Positions 5,861-13,878 of a stretch of 19,697 nt of DNA are shown here, in pieces (position 1 is the stretch's first letter; each line of letters opens with the position of its first letter). Location of the stretch: positions 1 to 19,697 of the forward strand of contig CAJKXG010000001.1 of assembly GCA_905203795.1 (NCBI GenBank), in the 5' to 3' direction. The notes under the pieces are model-generated. The model saw nothing but the letters and a program-made list of their open reading frames with translations, searched no databases and was not told the DNA's origin. Both the position numbers and the translations under genes were made by a program. The stretch is from an uncultured Oscillospiraceae bacterium (GTDB lineage: Bacteria; Bacillota; Clostridia; Oscillospirales; Acutalibacteraceae).

Positions 5861-8458
5861 ATGGAACGAGAGAGAATCGAAACGGTGGAGCAGTTGGAAG
5901 CGGCGCTGAAGCGCGTGAAAGCGGCACAGGCAGTGTATGCGACGTATACGCAGGAACAGGTGGACGCGATCTTTTTGGCGGCGGCAACGGCGGCGAATCG
6001 GATGCGCATCCCGCTGGCCAAAATGGCGGTGGAAGAAACCGGCATGGGCGTGGTGGAGGATAAGGTCATCAAAAACCACTACGCGTCGGAATATATCTAC
6101 AATACATACCGCAACACCAAAACCTGCGGTGTGATCGAAGAGGATCAAGCGTTCGGCGTGAAGAAGATCGCCGAACCGATCGGCGTGGTAGCGGCGGTCA
6201 TCCCGACCACCAACCCGACCTCCACGGCGATCTTCAAGACGCTGATCGCGCTGAAAACGCGCAACGCCATCGTCATCAGTCCCCATCCGCGCGCGAAGGA
6301 AAGCACCATCGCGGCGGCGAAAGTGGTGCTGGACGCGGCTGTGGCGGCGGGCGCACCGGAGGGGATCATCGACTGGATCGACGTGCCGAGTCTGGAGCTG
6401 ACCAACACCGTGATGCGGGAAGCGGACATCATCCTTGCGACGGGCGGTCCGGGCATGGTGAAAGCGGCGTATTCCAGCGGCAAACCGGCGCTGGGCGTGG
6501 GCGCGGGCAACACCCCCGCCATCATCGACGACACGGCGGATATCCTGCTGGCGGTCAACTCGATCATCCATTCCAAGACGTTTGACAACGGCATGATCTG
6601 CGCGTCGGAGCAGTCGGTGATCGTGCTGGATAAGGTGTATGCGAAGGTGAAAAAGGAGTTTGCGGCGCGCGGCTGCTACTTCCTGAACAAAGAAGAAACC
6701 GAAAAGGTGCGCAAGGTGATCATCGTGAACGGCGCGCTGAACGCGAAGATCGTGGGACAGCCTGCGGCGAAGATCGCGGCGCTGGCGGATGTGACCGTGC
6801 CGGAAACCACGAAGATCCTGATCGGCGAAGTGGAAAGCGTGGAGCTGTCGGAGGAATTCGCACACGAAAAGCTGTCGCCGGTGCTGGCGATGTACAAGGC
6901 GAAGGATTTTGCCGATGCGCTGGATAAGGCGGAGCATCTGATCGCGGACGGCGGCTACGGACACACCTCGTCGGTGTATCTGAACACGGTGACCGAGCAG
7001 GCGAAGCTGGCGGAATTCGGCGAGCGGATGAAGACCTGCCGCATTCTGGTGAACACGCCGTCGTCGCAGGGCGGCATCGGCGATCTGTACAACTTCAAGC
7101 TGGCTCCGTCGCTGACGCTGGGCTGCGGCTCGTGGGGCGGCAACTCGGTCAGCGAAAACGTGGGTGTGAAGCATCTGCTGAATGTCAAGACGGTCGCCGA
7201 GAGGAGAGAGAATATGCTGTGGTTCCGTGCGCCGGAAAAGGTGTATATCAAGAAAGGCTGCCTGCCGGTGGCGCTGGATGAGCTGGGCGCCGTGATGGGC
7301 AAGAAAAAAGTGTTCATCGTGACCGACTCGTTCCTGTACAACAACGGGTACACCAAGGCGATCACGGATAAGCTGGACGAACTGGGCATCCGCCACACCA
7401 CGTTCTACAACGTCGCGCCCGATCCGACGCTGGCGTGCGCCAAGGAAGGCGCGGCACAGATGGCGGCGTTTGAGCCGGATTGCATCATCGCCGTGGGCGG
7501 CGGCTCTGCGATGGACGCAGGCAAGATCATGTGGGTGATGTACGAGCATCCGGAAGCGGACTTCATGGATATGGCGATGCGGTTTATGGATATCCGCAAG
7601 CGCGTGTACACGTTCCCGAAGATGGGGGAGAAAGCGTACTTCATCGCGGTGCCGACGTCGGCCGGTACGGGTTCGGAGGTGACGCCGTTTGCGGTCATCA
7701 CCGACGAGCAGACGGGTGTGAAATATCCGCTGGCGGATTATGAGCTGCTGCCGAAGATGGCGATCGTGGACGCGGACATGATGATGAACGCGCCGAAGGG
7801 GTTGACGTCTGCGTCGGGTATCGACGCGGTGACGCACGCGCTGGAGGCGTATGCGTCGATGCTGGCGACGGATTACACCGACGGTCTGGCGCTGCGTTCG
7901 CTGCAAATGATCTTCGAGTATCTGCCGCGCGCATACGACAACGGACCGAACGATCCGGTGGCGCGTGAAAAAATGGCGAATGCGGCGACAATGGCGGGCA
8001 TGGCGTTTGCCAACGCGTTCCTCGGCGTGTGCCATTCGATGGCGCATAAGCTGGGTGCGTTCTACCATCTGCCGCACGGCGTGGCGAATGCGCTGATGAT
8101 CGACGAGGTGCTGCGGTTCAATGCGGCGGAAGTGCCGACGAAGATGGGCACGTTCCCGCAGTATGACCATCCGCACACGCTGGCACGGTACGCCGAGGTG
8201 GCGGACGCGCTGGGTGTGAAGGGCAAGACCAACGAAGACAAGCTGAACGGTCTGATCGCGAAGATCGACGAATTGAAGGAAAAGATCGGCATCAAAAAGA
8301 CGATCCGCGACTACGGTGTGGATGAACAGGAATTCCTGGCGCGTCTGGACGACATGTGCGAGCAGGCGTTCGACGACCAGTGCACCGGCGCCAACCCGCG
8401 CTATCCGCTGATCTCCGAGATCAAGCAAATGTACCTCAACGCCTATTACGGCGCGTGA
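5861..8458 (+). CDS. adhE: Bifunctional acetaldehyde-CoA / alcohol dehydrogenase
   Basis: AdhE reduces acetyl-CoA to acetaldehyde and then ethanol, using two NADH, and forms cytoplasmic spirosome filaments. From ATG 5861 it has 865 residues, normal for the family. The N-terminal CoA-acylating aldehyde dehydrogenase domain (about 1-440) has the catalytic C247 in FDNGMICASEQS and the PTTNPTSTAIFK segment at 115-126. A linker leads to the iron-dependent alcohol dehydrogenase domain (about 450-865), with GGGSAMDAGK at 546-555, TSAGTGSEVTPFA, and iron ligands D655, H659, H725 and H739. ATG 5849 is also in frame, but AGAAAGGA ends directly before it; ATG 5861 is about 12 nt away, slightly long. Codon use is strongly biased, which suggests high expression. 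A promoter and a Rex-like operator lie upstream, and the kinase gene follows after 31 nt. Both active sites look intact. Confidence 0.97.
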   Translation: MERERIETVEQLEAALKRVKAAQAVYATYTQEQVDAIFLAAATAANRMRIPLAKMAVEETGMGVVEDKVIKNHYASEYIYNTYRNTKTCGVIEEDQAFGVKKIAEPIGVVAAVIPTTNPTSTAIFKTLIALKTRNAIVISPHPRAKESTIAAAKVVLDAAVAAGAPEGIIDWIDVPSLELTNTVMREADIILATGGPGMVKAAYSSGKPALGVGAGNTPAIIDDTADILLAVNSIIHSKTFDNGMICASEQSVIVLDKVYAKVKKEFAARGCYFLNKEETEKVRKVIIVNGALNAKIVGQPAAKIAALADVTVPETTKILIGEVESVELSEEFAHEKLSPVLAMYKAKDFADALDKAEHLIADGGYGHTSSVYLNTVTEQAKLAEFGERMKTCRILVNTPSSQGGIGDLYNFKLAPSLTLGCGSWGGNSVSENVGVKHLLNVKTVAERRENMLWFRAPEKVYIKKGCLPVALDELGAVMGKKKVFIVTDSFLYNNGYTKAITDKLDELGIRHTTFYNVAPDPTLACAKEGAAQMAAFEPDCIIAVGGGSAMDAGKIMWVMYEHPEADFMDMAMRFMDIRKRVYTFPKMGEKAYFIAVPTSAGTGSEVTPFAVITDEQTGVKYPLADYELLPKMAIVDADMMMNAPKGLTSASGIDAVTHALEAYASMLATDYTDGLALRSLQMIFEYLPRAYDNGPNDPVAREKMANAATMAGMAFANAFLGVCHSMAHKLGAFYHLPHGVANALMIDEVLRFNAAEVPTKMGTFPQYDHPHTLARYAEVADALGVKGKTNEDKLNGLIAKIDELKEKIGIKKTIRDYGVDEQEFLARLDDMCEQAFDDQCTGANPRYPLISEIKQMYLNAYYGA

Positions 8459-8489
8459 TCCCCATATTTTTCGGAAAGGACTGTCTTGT

Positions 8490-9239
8490 ATGAATCTCGA
8501 AAAAGTCATTGCTGTCCGCAATAATAAAACCGTGTATCGCGACGGCGATAAGGTCATCAAGGTGTTTGACGAAGCCTATTCCAAGTCGGATGTCCTCAAC
8601 GAAGCGCTGAACCAGGCGCGTGTGGAGGAGACGGCGCTGAACATTCCGCGCATTCTGGAAGTCACGAAAACCGACGGCAAGTGGGCGATCGTGTCCGAGT
8701 TTATCCCGGGCAAAACGCTGGCGCGCCTGATGGAGGAAGAGCCTGCGCGCGAGGACGAATATCTCAATCTGTTCGTCAATCTGCAAATGGAGATGCACGC
8801 GCAAAACTCGCCGCTGCTGAACAAGTTGAAGGATAAAATGAACCGCAAGATCTGCGAAACCACGCTGGACGCGACCACGCGGTATGAGCTGCATACGCGT
8901 CTGGAGGGAATGCCGCGCCACAACAAAGTGTGCCACGGCGATTTCCACCCCGCGAACATCATTATCACGCCGGAAGGCACGCCCTACATCCTCGACTGGT
9001 CGCATGCCACGCAGGGCAATGCGTCTGCGGATGTGGCGCGTACCTATCTGCTGTTCCGTCTGGCGGGCGAGGACGCGCGCGCCGAGAAATATCTTGACCT
9101 GTTCTGCGAAAAGAGCGATACCGCCCGGCAGTACATCCAGAAGTGGCTGCCCATCGTGGCGGCTTCCCAGTCGGTCAAAGGCAAACCGGAGGAACGCGAG
9201 TTCCTGCTCCGCTGGGTGAACGTGGTGGATTACGAATAA
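8490..9239 (+). CDS. APH/choline-kinase-fold phosphotransferase
   Basis: This 249-residue soluble kinase belongs to the aminoglycoside phosphotransferase/choline kinase superfamily. The ATP-binding lysine is probably K24 in KVIKVF. The catalytic loop is HGDFHPANI at 149-157, with D151 as catalytic base and N155 as metal ligand. The second metal aspartate is D169 in YILDWSHA. The hinge-like segment WAIVSEFIPGKTLARL lies at 65-80. GGAAAGGA (8473-8480) is 9 nt before ATG 8490. It lies 31 nt after adhE and 46 nt before the ferredoxin gene, with no terminator on either side, so it is probably co-transcribed with both. The substrate is unknown: small alcohol, sugar or protein are all possible in this superfamily. 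Nothing here shows it to be a resistance gene, and its setting argues against that. Confidence 0.8.
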   Translation: MNLEKVIAVRNNKTVYRDGDKVIKVFDEAYSKSDVLNEALNQARVEETALNIPRILEVTKTDGKWAIVSEFIPGKTLARLMEEEPAREDEYLNLFVNLQMEMHAQNSPLLNKLKDKMNRKICETTLDATTRYELHTRLEGMPRHNKVCHGDFHPANIIITPEGTPYILDWSHATQGNASADVARTYLLFRLAGEDARAEKYLDLFCEKSDTARQYIQKWLPIVAASQSVKGKPEEREFLLRWVNVVDYE

Positions 9240-9285
9240 GCAAAAGCGATGGGTACAGATTGGTACAGAAAGGAAGGATCATACC

Positions 9286-9531
9286 GTGAAAATCACCATT
9301 TGCATCGGCAGTTCCTGCCATTTGAAGGGTTCACGCCAAGTTGTAGAAGAATTGCAAAAGCTGATTACGGAACACAATGTCGGCGACAAAGTGGAGCTGG
9401 CGGGGACGTTTTGCATGAACAATTGCCAAAACGGCGTGTGCGTGACGGTGGACGGCGCGGCACATTCCCTGTCACCGGAAACCACCCGCACCTTCTTCGA
9501 GACGGAAGTATTGCCCGCACTGAAAGCCTGA
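9286..9531 (+). CDS. Thioredoxin-like [2Fe-2S] ferredoxin (NuoE/HydC-type domain)
   Basis: This 81-residue protein contains only a thioredoxin-fold [2Fe-2S] domain as in NuoE and HydC. The four expected ligands are C6 and C11 (CIGSSC) and C43 and C47 (CMNNC); C52 is an additional cysteine in the same loop (CQNGVC). GTG 9286 is the start, with AAGGAAGGA (9270-9278) 7-8 nt upstream. It is followed after 15 nt by the sensory hydrogenase gene. Such small ferredoxins often accompany these hydrogenase clusters, so it probably passes electrons to or from one of the two encoded hydrogenases. Which partner it uses cannot be seen. It lacks the N-terminal helical part of full NuoE, so it is unlikely to be a complex I subunit. 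Confidence 0.88.
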   Translation: MKITICIGSSCHLKGSRQVVEELQKLITEHNVGDKVELAGTFCMNNCQNGVCVTVDGAAHSLSPETTRTFFETEVLPALKA

Positions 9532-9546
9532 TTCGGGGGTCTACAT

Positions 9547-11223
9547 ATGGCAGAGTTTTTGAAGCTGAAAAAATCGAACTGCAAGAATTGCTATAAATGT
9601 ATCCGCCACTGCCCTGTAAAGTCCATCCGCTTTTCAGGCAACCAAGCGAATATCGTGGGGAACGAGTGCATTCTCTGCGGTCAGTGCTTCGTGGTCTGCC
9701 CGCAAAACGCGAAAGAAATCGCGGACGACACGGAACGCGTAGGCGTGATGCTGCACGGTGATGCGCCGGTTTACGCCAGCGTAGCGCCCTCCTTTGTCGC
9801 CAACTACGACGGCATCGGGATCGAAACGTTGGGAAAAGCATTAAAGGCGTTGGGCTTTACAGATGCGGAGGAAACCGCCATCGGCGCGACCATCGTCAAG
9901 AAGGAGTATGAGCGCATCCTGCGGGAGGAAAAACCGCCGGTGCTGATCTCCTCCTGTTGCCATTCCGTCAACCTGCTGATCCAGAAGCACTTCCAAGGCG
10001 CGCTGAGTTATCTCGCGGCCGTGGAATCGCCTATGCAGGCGCATTGTCAGGACATCAAACGCCGCCATCCGGATGCGAAGGTCGTGTTTATCGGACCGTG
10101 CGTCGCCAAAAAGGACGAGGCGGATCACTACGCCGGCTTCGCGGACGCGGTGCTGACCTTTGAGGAGCTGTCGCGTATGATGGATCAGGCGGGCGTGACG
10201 CTGGAAAGCGGTGCGGATGTGACGGAGGAGAGCCGCGCGCGTTTGTTCCCGACGACGGGCGGTATCCTCAAAACCATGGTGCAGGATCAGCCGGACTATA
10301 CGTATATGGCGATCGACGGTGTGGAAAACTGCATGGCGGCGTTGCAGGAGATCGAGCAGGGCGGCTTGCGCCACTGCTTTATCGAGATGTCCGCCTGCGT
10401 GGGAAGCTGCGTCGGCGGTCCGGTCATGGAAAAATACCACCGTTCGCCCGTCCGCAGCTTTGCGGCGGTGTCGTCGTACGCGGGTCAAAAGGATTTCGCC
10501 GTGGAATCGCCCGCGCCGGAGAAAATCCATAAGTCTATCGAATATATCGGTCGCAAGCTGCCGATGCCGACCGAGGCGGAGATCACCGCCATCCTGCGGC
10601 AGATGGGGAAAATGAAGCCGGCGCACGAACTGAATTGCGGCTCGTGCGGCTATAACACCTGCCGCGAAAAGGCGATCGCGGTGTATCAGGGCAAGGCGGA
10701 TCTGACGATGTGCCTGCCGTTTCTCAAGGATCGCGCGGAGAATTTCACCGATAATATCCTCAATAATACCCCCAACGGCATTGTGGTGCTGAACGAGGAA
10801 CTGGAAGTGCAGCAGCTCAACCGCGCGGCGTGCCGCATTTTGAATCTGCGCAACGCGTCGGATGTGCTGGGCGAGCAGGTGATCCGCATTCTCGACCCGC
10901 AGGATTTCATGAAGGTGCGCGACGAAGGCGCCAGCATCCGCGATCACCGCGTGTATCTGGCGGAATACAACAAATACGTGGAGGAGACCATCCTCTACGA
11001 CCGCGAATACCGCGTCGTGATGGCAATCCTGCGCGACGTCACCGATGAGGAGAGCCAGCGCGAGCGCAAGGAGGCTATCAGCCGTCAGACAGTGGAGATC
11101 GCCGACCGCGTCGTGGATAAACAGATGCGGATCGTGCAGGAAATCGCGTCGCTGCTCGGCGAGACGGCGGCGGAAACCAAAATTGCCCTGACCAAGCTGA
11201 AGGAGTCGATTTCGGATGAATAA
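9547..11223 (+). CDS. Sensory-type [FeFe] hydrogenase with PAS domain (HsfB/HydS, group C-like)
   Basis: This 558-residue protein combines a hydrogenase fold with a signalling module. Two [4Fe-4S] sites lie at C12/15/18/22 and C41/44/47/51. The H-cluster domain follows: L1 as SSCCHSVN (C137, C138), L2 as GPCVAKKDE (C185) and L3 as MSACVGSCVGG (C284, C288). All four cluster ligands are kept, but L1 lacks the PxW of catalytic enzymes and the residue two before C284 is Ser instead of the Met of CpI. A further four-cysteine domain (C364/367/372/389) precedes a PAS domain (about 400-500) and a helical, probably coiled-coil tail. There is no kinase or DNA-binding output of its own. The start is ATG 9547 with a weak GGGGG site. 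The end overlaps the phosphatase gene by 8 nt (ATGAATAA), implying tight coupling and a sensor-effector pair. The H2-sensing role is inferred from family and architecture. Confidence 0.9.
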   Translation: MAEFLKLKKSNCKNCYKCIRHCPVKSIRFSGNQANIVGNECILCGQCFVVCPQNAKEIADDTERVGVMLHGDAPVYASVAPSFVANYDGIGIETLGKALKALGFTDAEETAIGATIVKKEYERILREEKPPVLISSCCHSVNLLIQKHFQGALSYLAAVESPMQAHCQDIKRRHPDAKVVFIGPCVAKKDEADHYAGFADAVLTFEELSRMMDQAGVTLESGADVTEESRARLFPTTGGILKTMVQDQPDYTYMAIDGVENCMAALQEIEQGGLRHCFIEMSACVGSCVGGPVMEKYHRSPVRSFAAVSSYAGQKDFAVESPAPEKIHKSIEYIGRKLPMPTEAEITAILRQMGKMKPAHELNCGSCGYNTCREKAIAVYQGKADLTMCLPFLKDRAENFTDNILNNTPNGIVVLNEELEVQQLNRAACRILNLRNASDVLGEQVIRILDPQDFMKVRDEGASIRDHRVYLAEYNKYVEETILYDREYRVVMAILRDVTDEESQRERKEAISRQTVEIADRVVDKQMRIVQEIASLLGETAAETKIALTKLKESISDE

Positions 11224-12388
11224 TTTGTGCGCCGACATCGGCTATAAAAGCGTCAATAAACACGGCGAGCAGTTGTGCGGCGACCATATCGACGTGGTGG
11301 AGCAGGACGAGCGCTCTACCGTGATCGTGTTGGCGGACGGCTTGGGAAGCGGCGTCAAAGCCAGCATCCTGTCTACGCTGACTTCCAAGATCATCTCCAC
11401 CATGGTGGCGGAAAACATCCCGCTGGAGGATTGTGTGGCGACCATCGCCGCCACATTGCCGGTCTGTTCGGTGCGCGGCGTGGCGTATTCCACCTTCACC
11501 ATTATTCGGCTGGTGGACAACGAAGAAGCGGAGATTATCCAATACGATAACCCGCCGGTGATCCTGTTGCGGGACGGCGTTAACGTGGAATATCCGTATA
11601 CCGAGACGACCATCGGCGGCAAGGTGATCCGCCGTTCCCGCATTCCGTTGCAGGAAAACGACCTGTTCATCGCCATGAGCGACGGCGCGATCCACGCCGG
11701 CGTCGGCATGACGCTGAATTTCGGCTGGGAGCGCGAGGATATCGTCAAATTCATGGAGGCCTTCTATGATGTGGGCTTCACCGCCAAAACGCTCACCACC
11801 ATCCTGCTGGACGAGTGCTGTCGGCTGTACGGCGGCGAGCCGGGGGACGACACCACCGTCTGCACGGTGCGCATCCGTCGGCGCGAGCCGATGAATCTGA
11901 TGCTCGGTCCGCCCGCCAACCGCGACGACGTGAATAAAATGATGTCGCTGTTCTTTTCCAAGGGCGGCAAGCACATCGTGTGCGGCGGTACGACCTCGTC
12001 GTTGGCGGCGGCGTATCTGCGCAAGCCGCTTGTGCCGAAGCTGGATTTCGCCGATCCGGAGATCCCGCCGATCGCGGAGATCGAAGGGGTGGATCTGGTG
12101 ACGGAGGGCGTGATCACCATGAGCCGTGTGCTGACCTATGCGCAGGATTATCTCAAGGATAACGAGACATATCATCAGTGGAGCTGTCATCAGGACGGCG
12201 CGTCCAAAATCGCCCGCCTGTTGTTTGAGGAAGCGACGGATATCCGTTTCTTCGTCGGGCGCGCGGTCAATCCGGCGCACCAAAACCCCAATCTGCCCAT
12301 CAATTTCAATATCAAGATGCGGCTGGTGGATGAGCTGACGGATTGCCTGAAGCGCATGGGAAAACGCATCACCGTCACGTATTTCTGA
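11216..12388 (+). CDS. SpoIIE/PP2C-type serine/threonine phosphatase with extra C-terminal domain
   Basis: The first ~222 residues of this 390-residue protein form a metal-dependent SpoIIE-like phosphatase. Metal-binding motifs are GD at 23-24, ADGLGSG at 40-46 (D41, G42), SDGAIHAG at 155-162 (D156) and PGDDTTV at 209-215 (D211, D212). All the acidic residues needed for activity seem present. Residues about 225-390 form a separate domain that I cannot name, with LGPPANRDDV, CGGTTSSLAAAYL (256-268) and EGVDLVTEGVITMSRVL (290-306). There is no membrane segment, so it is not SpoIIE itself. The gene overlaps the sensory hydrogenase gene by 8 nt and is followed after 16 nt by the catalytic hydrogenase gene. 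Its likely job is to relay the sensor's state by dephosphorylating an unknown partner, possibly an anti-sigma antagonist or an enzyme. Signal direction and target are inference. Confidence 0.88.
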   Translation: MNNLCADIGYKSVNKHGEQLCGDHIDVVEQDERSTVIVLADGLGSGVKASILSTLTSKIISTMVAENIPLEDCVATIAATLPVCSVRGVAYSTFTIIRLVDNEEAEIIQYDNPPVILLRDGVNVEYPYTETTIGGKVIRRSRIPLQENDLFIAMSDGAIHAGVGMTLNFGWEREDIVKFMEAFYDVGFTAKTLTTILLDECCRLYGGEPGDDTTVCTVRIRRREPMNLMLGPPANRDDVNKMMSLFFSKGGKHIVCGGTTSSLAAAYLRKPLVPKLDFADPEIPPIAEIEGVDLVTEGVITMSRVLTYAQDYLKDNETYHQWSCHQDGASKIARLLFEEATDIRFFVGRAVNPAHQNPNLPINFNIKMRLVDELTDCLKRMGKRITVTYF

Positions 12389-12404
12389 TTCCGGAGGAGT
12401 TGCC

Positions 12405-13829
12405 ATGAGAAAATTCGACACCAAGGTGCAGCATCTGAAATATAAGGTGCTGCGTGAGGTCGCACGGCAGGCGTGGAACAATACGCTGCTGGAGCACGTG
12501 ACCGATATTCCGAAAATCATCGTGCCCGGTAAGGAACCGACGATGCGCTGCTGCGTCTATAAGGAACGCGCCATTCTCGGCGAGCGCGTCAAGATGGCGA
12601 TGGGCGGCGATAAATCCAACCCCAATGTCATCGAAGTCATCGACATCGCGTGCGACGAATGTCCGACGAGCGGCTATTCCGTGACGGATTCCTGCCGCGG
12701 CTGTATCGCGCATCGCTGCGAGGACGTCTGCAAGCGCGGTGCAATCAGTTTCGATCAGCACCAGAAAGCGCATATCGACAAATCCAAATGCGTGGAGTGC
12801 GGTCAGTGCGCGAAGGTTTGCCCGTACAGCGCTATCAGCAACAATAAACGCCCTTGCGAAAATGCCTGCAAAATCAAGGCGATCTCCATGGGCGAAAGCA
12901 TGGCGGCGTCGATCGACAACGAAAAATGCATTTCCTGCGGCGCGTGCGTGTACCAATGCCCGTTTGGCGCGATCACGGACAAGTCGTTTATTCTGAATGT
13001 GATCGATCTCATCCAGCGCAGCGAAGGCAATCAGGCGTATAAGGTGTACGCCGTCATCGCCCCGTCCATTTCCAGCCAGTTTACCTATGCCAAGCTGGGA
13101 CAGGTCATCGCCGGCATCAAAAAGCTGGGCTTCTTCACGGTGGTGGAAGCGGCACTCGGCGCGGACATGGTCGCGTGGGCGGAATCGGCGGAATTGGTGG
13201 AAAAAGGCGTGCTGACCAGTTCCTGCTGTCCGGCGTTTGTGGCGTATATCCATCAACAGTTCCCGTCGCTGACAGGGTATATTTCCCACAACCTCTCTCC
13301 GGCGGCAACCATTGCCAAGTACATCAAGGAGACCGATCCCGAGGCGAAAATCGTGTTTATCGGTCCGTGCACGGCGAAGAAAATGGAGTTCCAGAAGCCG
13401 GAGGTGCGCCCGTATATCGACAGTGTGATCACGTTTGAGGAATTGCAGGCGCTGTTCGACAGCCGTGATCTCGACATCATGACGCTGGAAGAGGACGTGC
13501 TGGACAACGCTTCCTATTACGGTCGCATTTTTGCCCGCAGCGGCGGTCTGTCCGACGCGGTGGCGCAGGGCTTGAAGGAACACGGCATCGACGATTTTGA
13601 GCTGAAAGCGATGCCCTGCGACGGCATTGAAGCGTGCCGTGCGGCGCTGCTCCGCCTGTCCAAAAAAGTGCTGCCCGCCAACTTTATCGAGGGTATGGCG
13701 TGCGTCGGCGGCTGTATCGGCGGCGCCGGTTGCCTGACCCACGGCGAAAAGAATAAAGCGGAAGTGGACAAGTACGGTCAGGAAGCCTTGGAAAAGACGA
13801 TCGGTGACGCGATCGGTCAGTTGAAATAA
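12405..13829 (+). CDS. Monomeric [FeFe] hydrogenase, group B1/B3-like
   Basis: This is a 474-residue ferredoxin-linked hydrogenase. H-cluster motifs are TSSCCPAF (C274, C275), IGPCTAKKMEF (C322) and GMACVGGCIGG (C433, C437). The Met two before C433 is kept as in CpI, while the Met normally two before the L2 cysteine is Gly. The cysteine-rich N-terminal half has C97/100/105/109, C129/132/135/139, an inserted pair C151/C155, and C175/178/181/185, so three [4Fe-4S] sites are likely; C49, C50, C83 and C86 lie further upstream. This spacing differs from the CpI-type enzyme and fits the group B family. GGAGGAG (12392-12398) precedes ATG 12405. It is the last gene before a strong terminator. It probably evolves H2 from reduced ferredoxin, though uptake or regulation cannot be excluded. 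No maturation genes are adjacent. Confidence 0.93.
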   Translation: MRKFDTKVQHLKYKVLREVARQAWNNTLLEHVTDIPKIIVPGKEPTMRCCVYKERAILGERVKMAMGGDKSNPNVIEVIDIACDECPTSGYSVTDSCRGCIAHRCEDVCKRGAISFDQHQKAHIDKSKCVECGQCAKVCPYSAISNNKRPCENACKIKAISMGESMAASIDNEKCISCGACVYQCPFGAITDKSFILNVIDLIQRSEGNQAYKVYAVIAPSISSQFTYAKLGQVIAGIKKLGFFTVVEAALGADMVAWAESAELVEKGVLTSSCCPAFVAYIHQQFPSLTGYISHNLSPAATIAKYIKETDPEAKIVFIGPCTAKKMEFQKPEVRPYIDSVITFEELQALFDSRDLDIMTLEEDVLDNASYYGRIFARSGGLSDAVAQGLKEHGIDDFELKAMPCDGIEACRAALLRLSKKVLPANFIEGMACVGGCIGGAGCLTHGEKNKAEVDKYGQEALEKTIGDAIGQLK

Positions 13830-13846
13830 CCAAATCGCTTGTTGCG

Positions 13847-13878
13847 CACCGACCGCCGAAAACGGCGGTCGGTGTTTT
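13847..13878 (+). terminator. Strong Rho-independent terminator closing the adhE-hydrogenase unit
   Basis: A perfect 12-bp G+C-rich stem (13847-13858 with 13863-13874) has an AAAA loop and is followed by TTTT (13875-13878). It begins 17 nt after the hydrogenase stop codon and is the first clear terminator downstream of the adhE promoter. Confidence 0.9.

Noticed and set aside
5840..8560. A 906-codon open frame on the minus strand across adhE
   Set aside because: It is the mirror of a strongly codon-biased gene. The product is dominated by Arg, His and Asp and has no family signature, while the + strand encodes a complete AdhE.
8490..9239. Aminoglycoside resistance gene
   Set aside because: Only the general kinase fold is shared. 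The operon setting between adhE and the hydrogenase genes points to a metabolic or regulatory kinase.
9240..9285. A separate promoter for the ferredoxin-hydrogenase genes
   Set aside because: TACAGA could serve as a -10, but no -35-like element lies 16-18 nt upstream and the leader would be only about 15 nt. Read-through from adhE is simpler.
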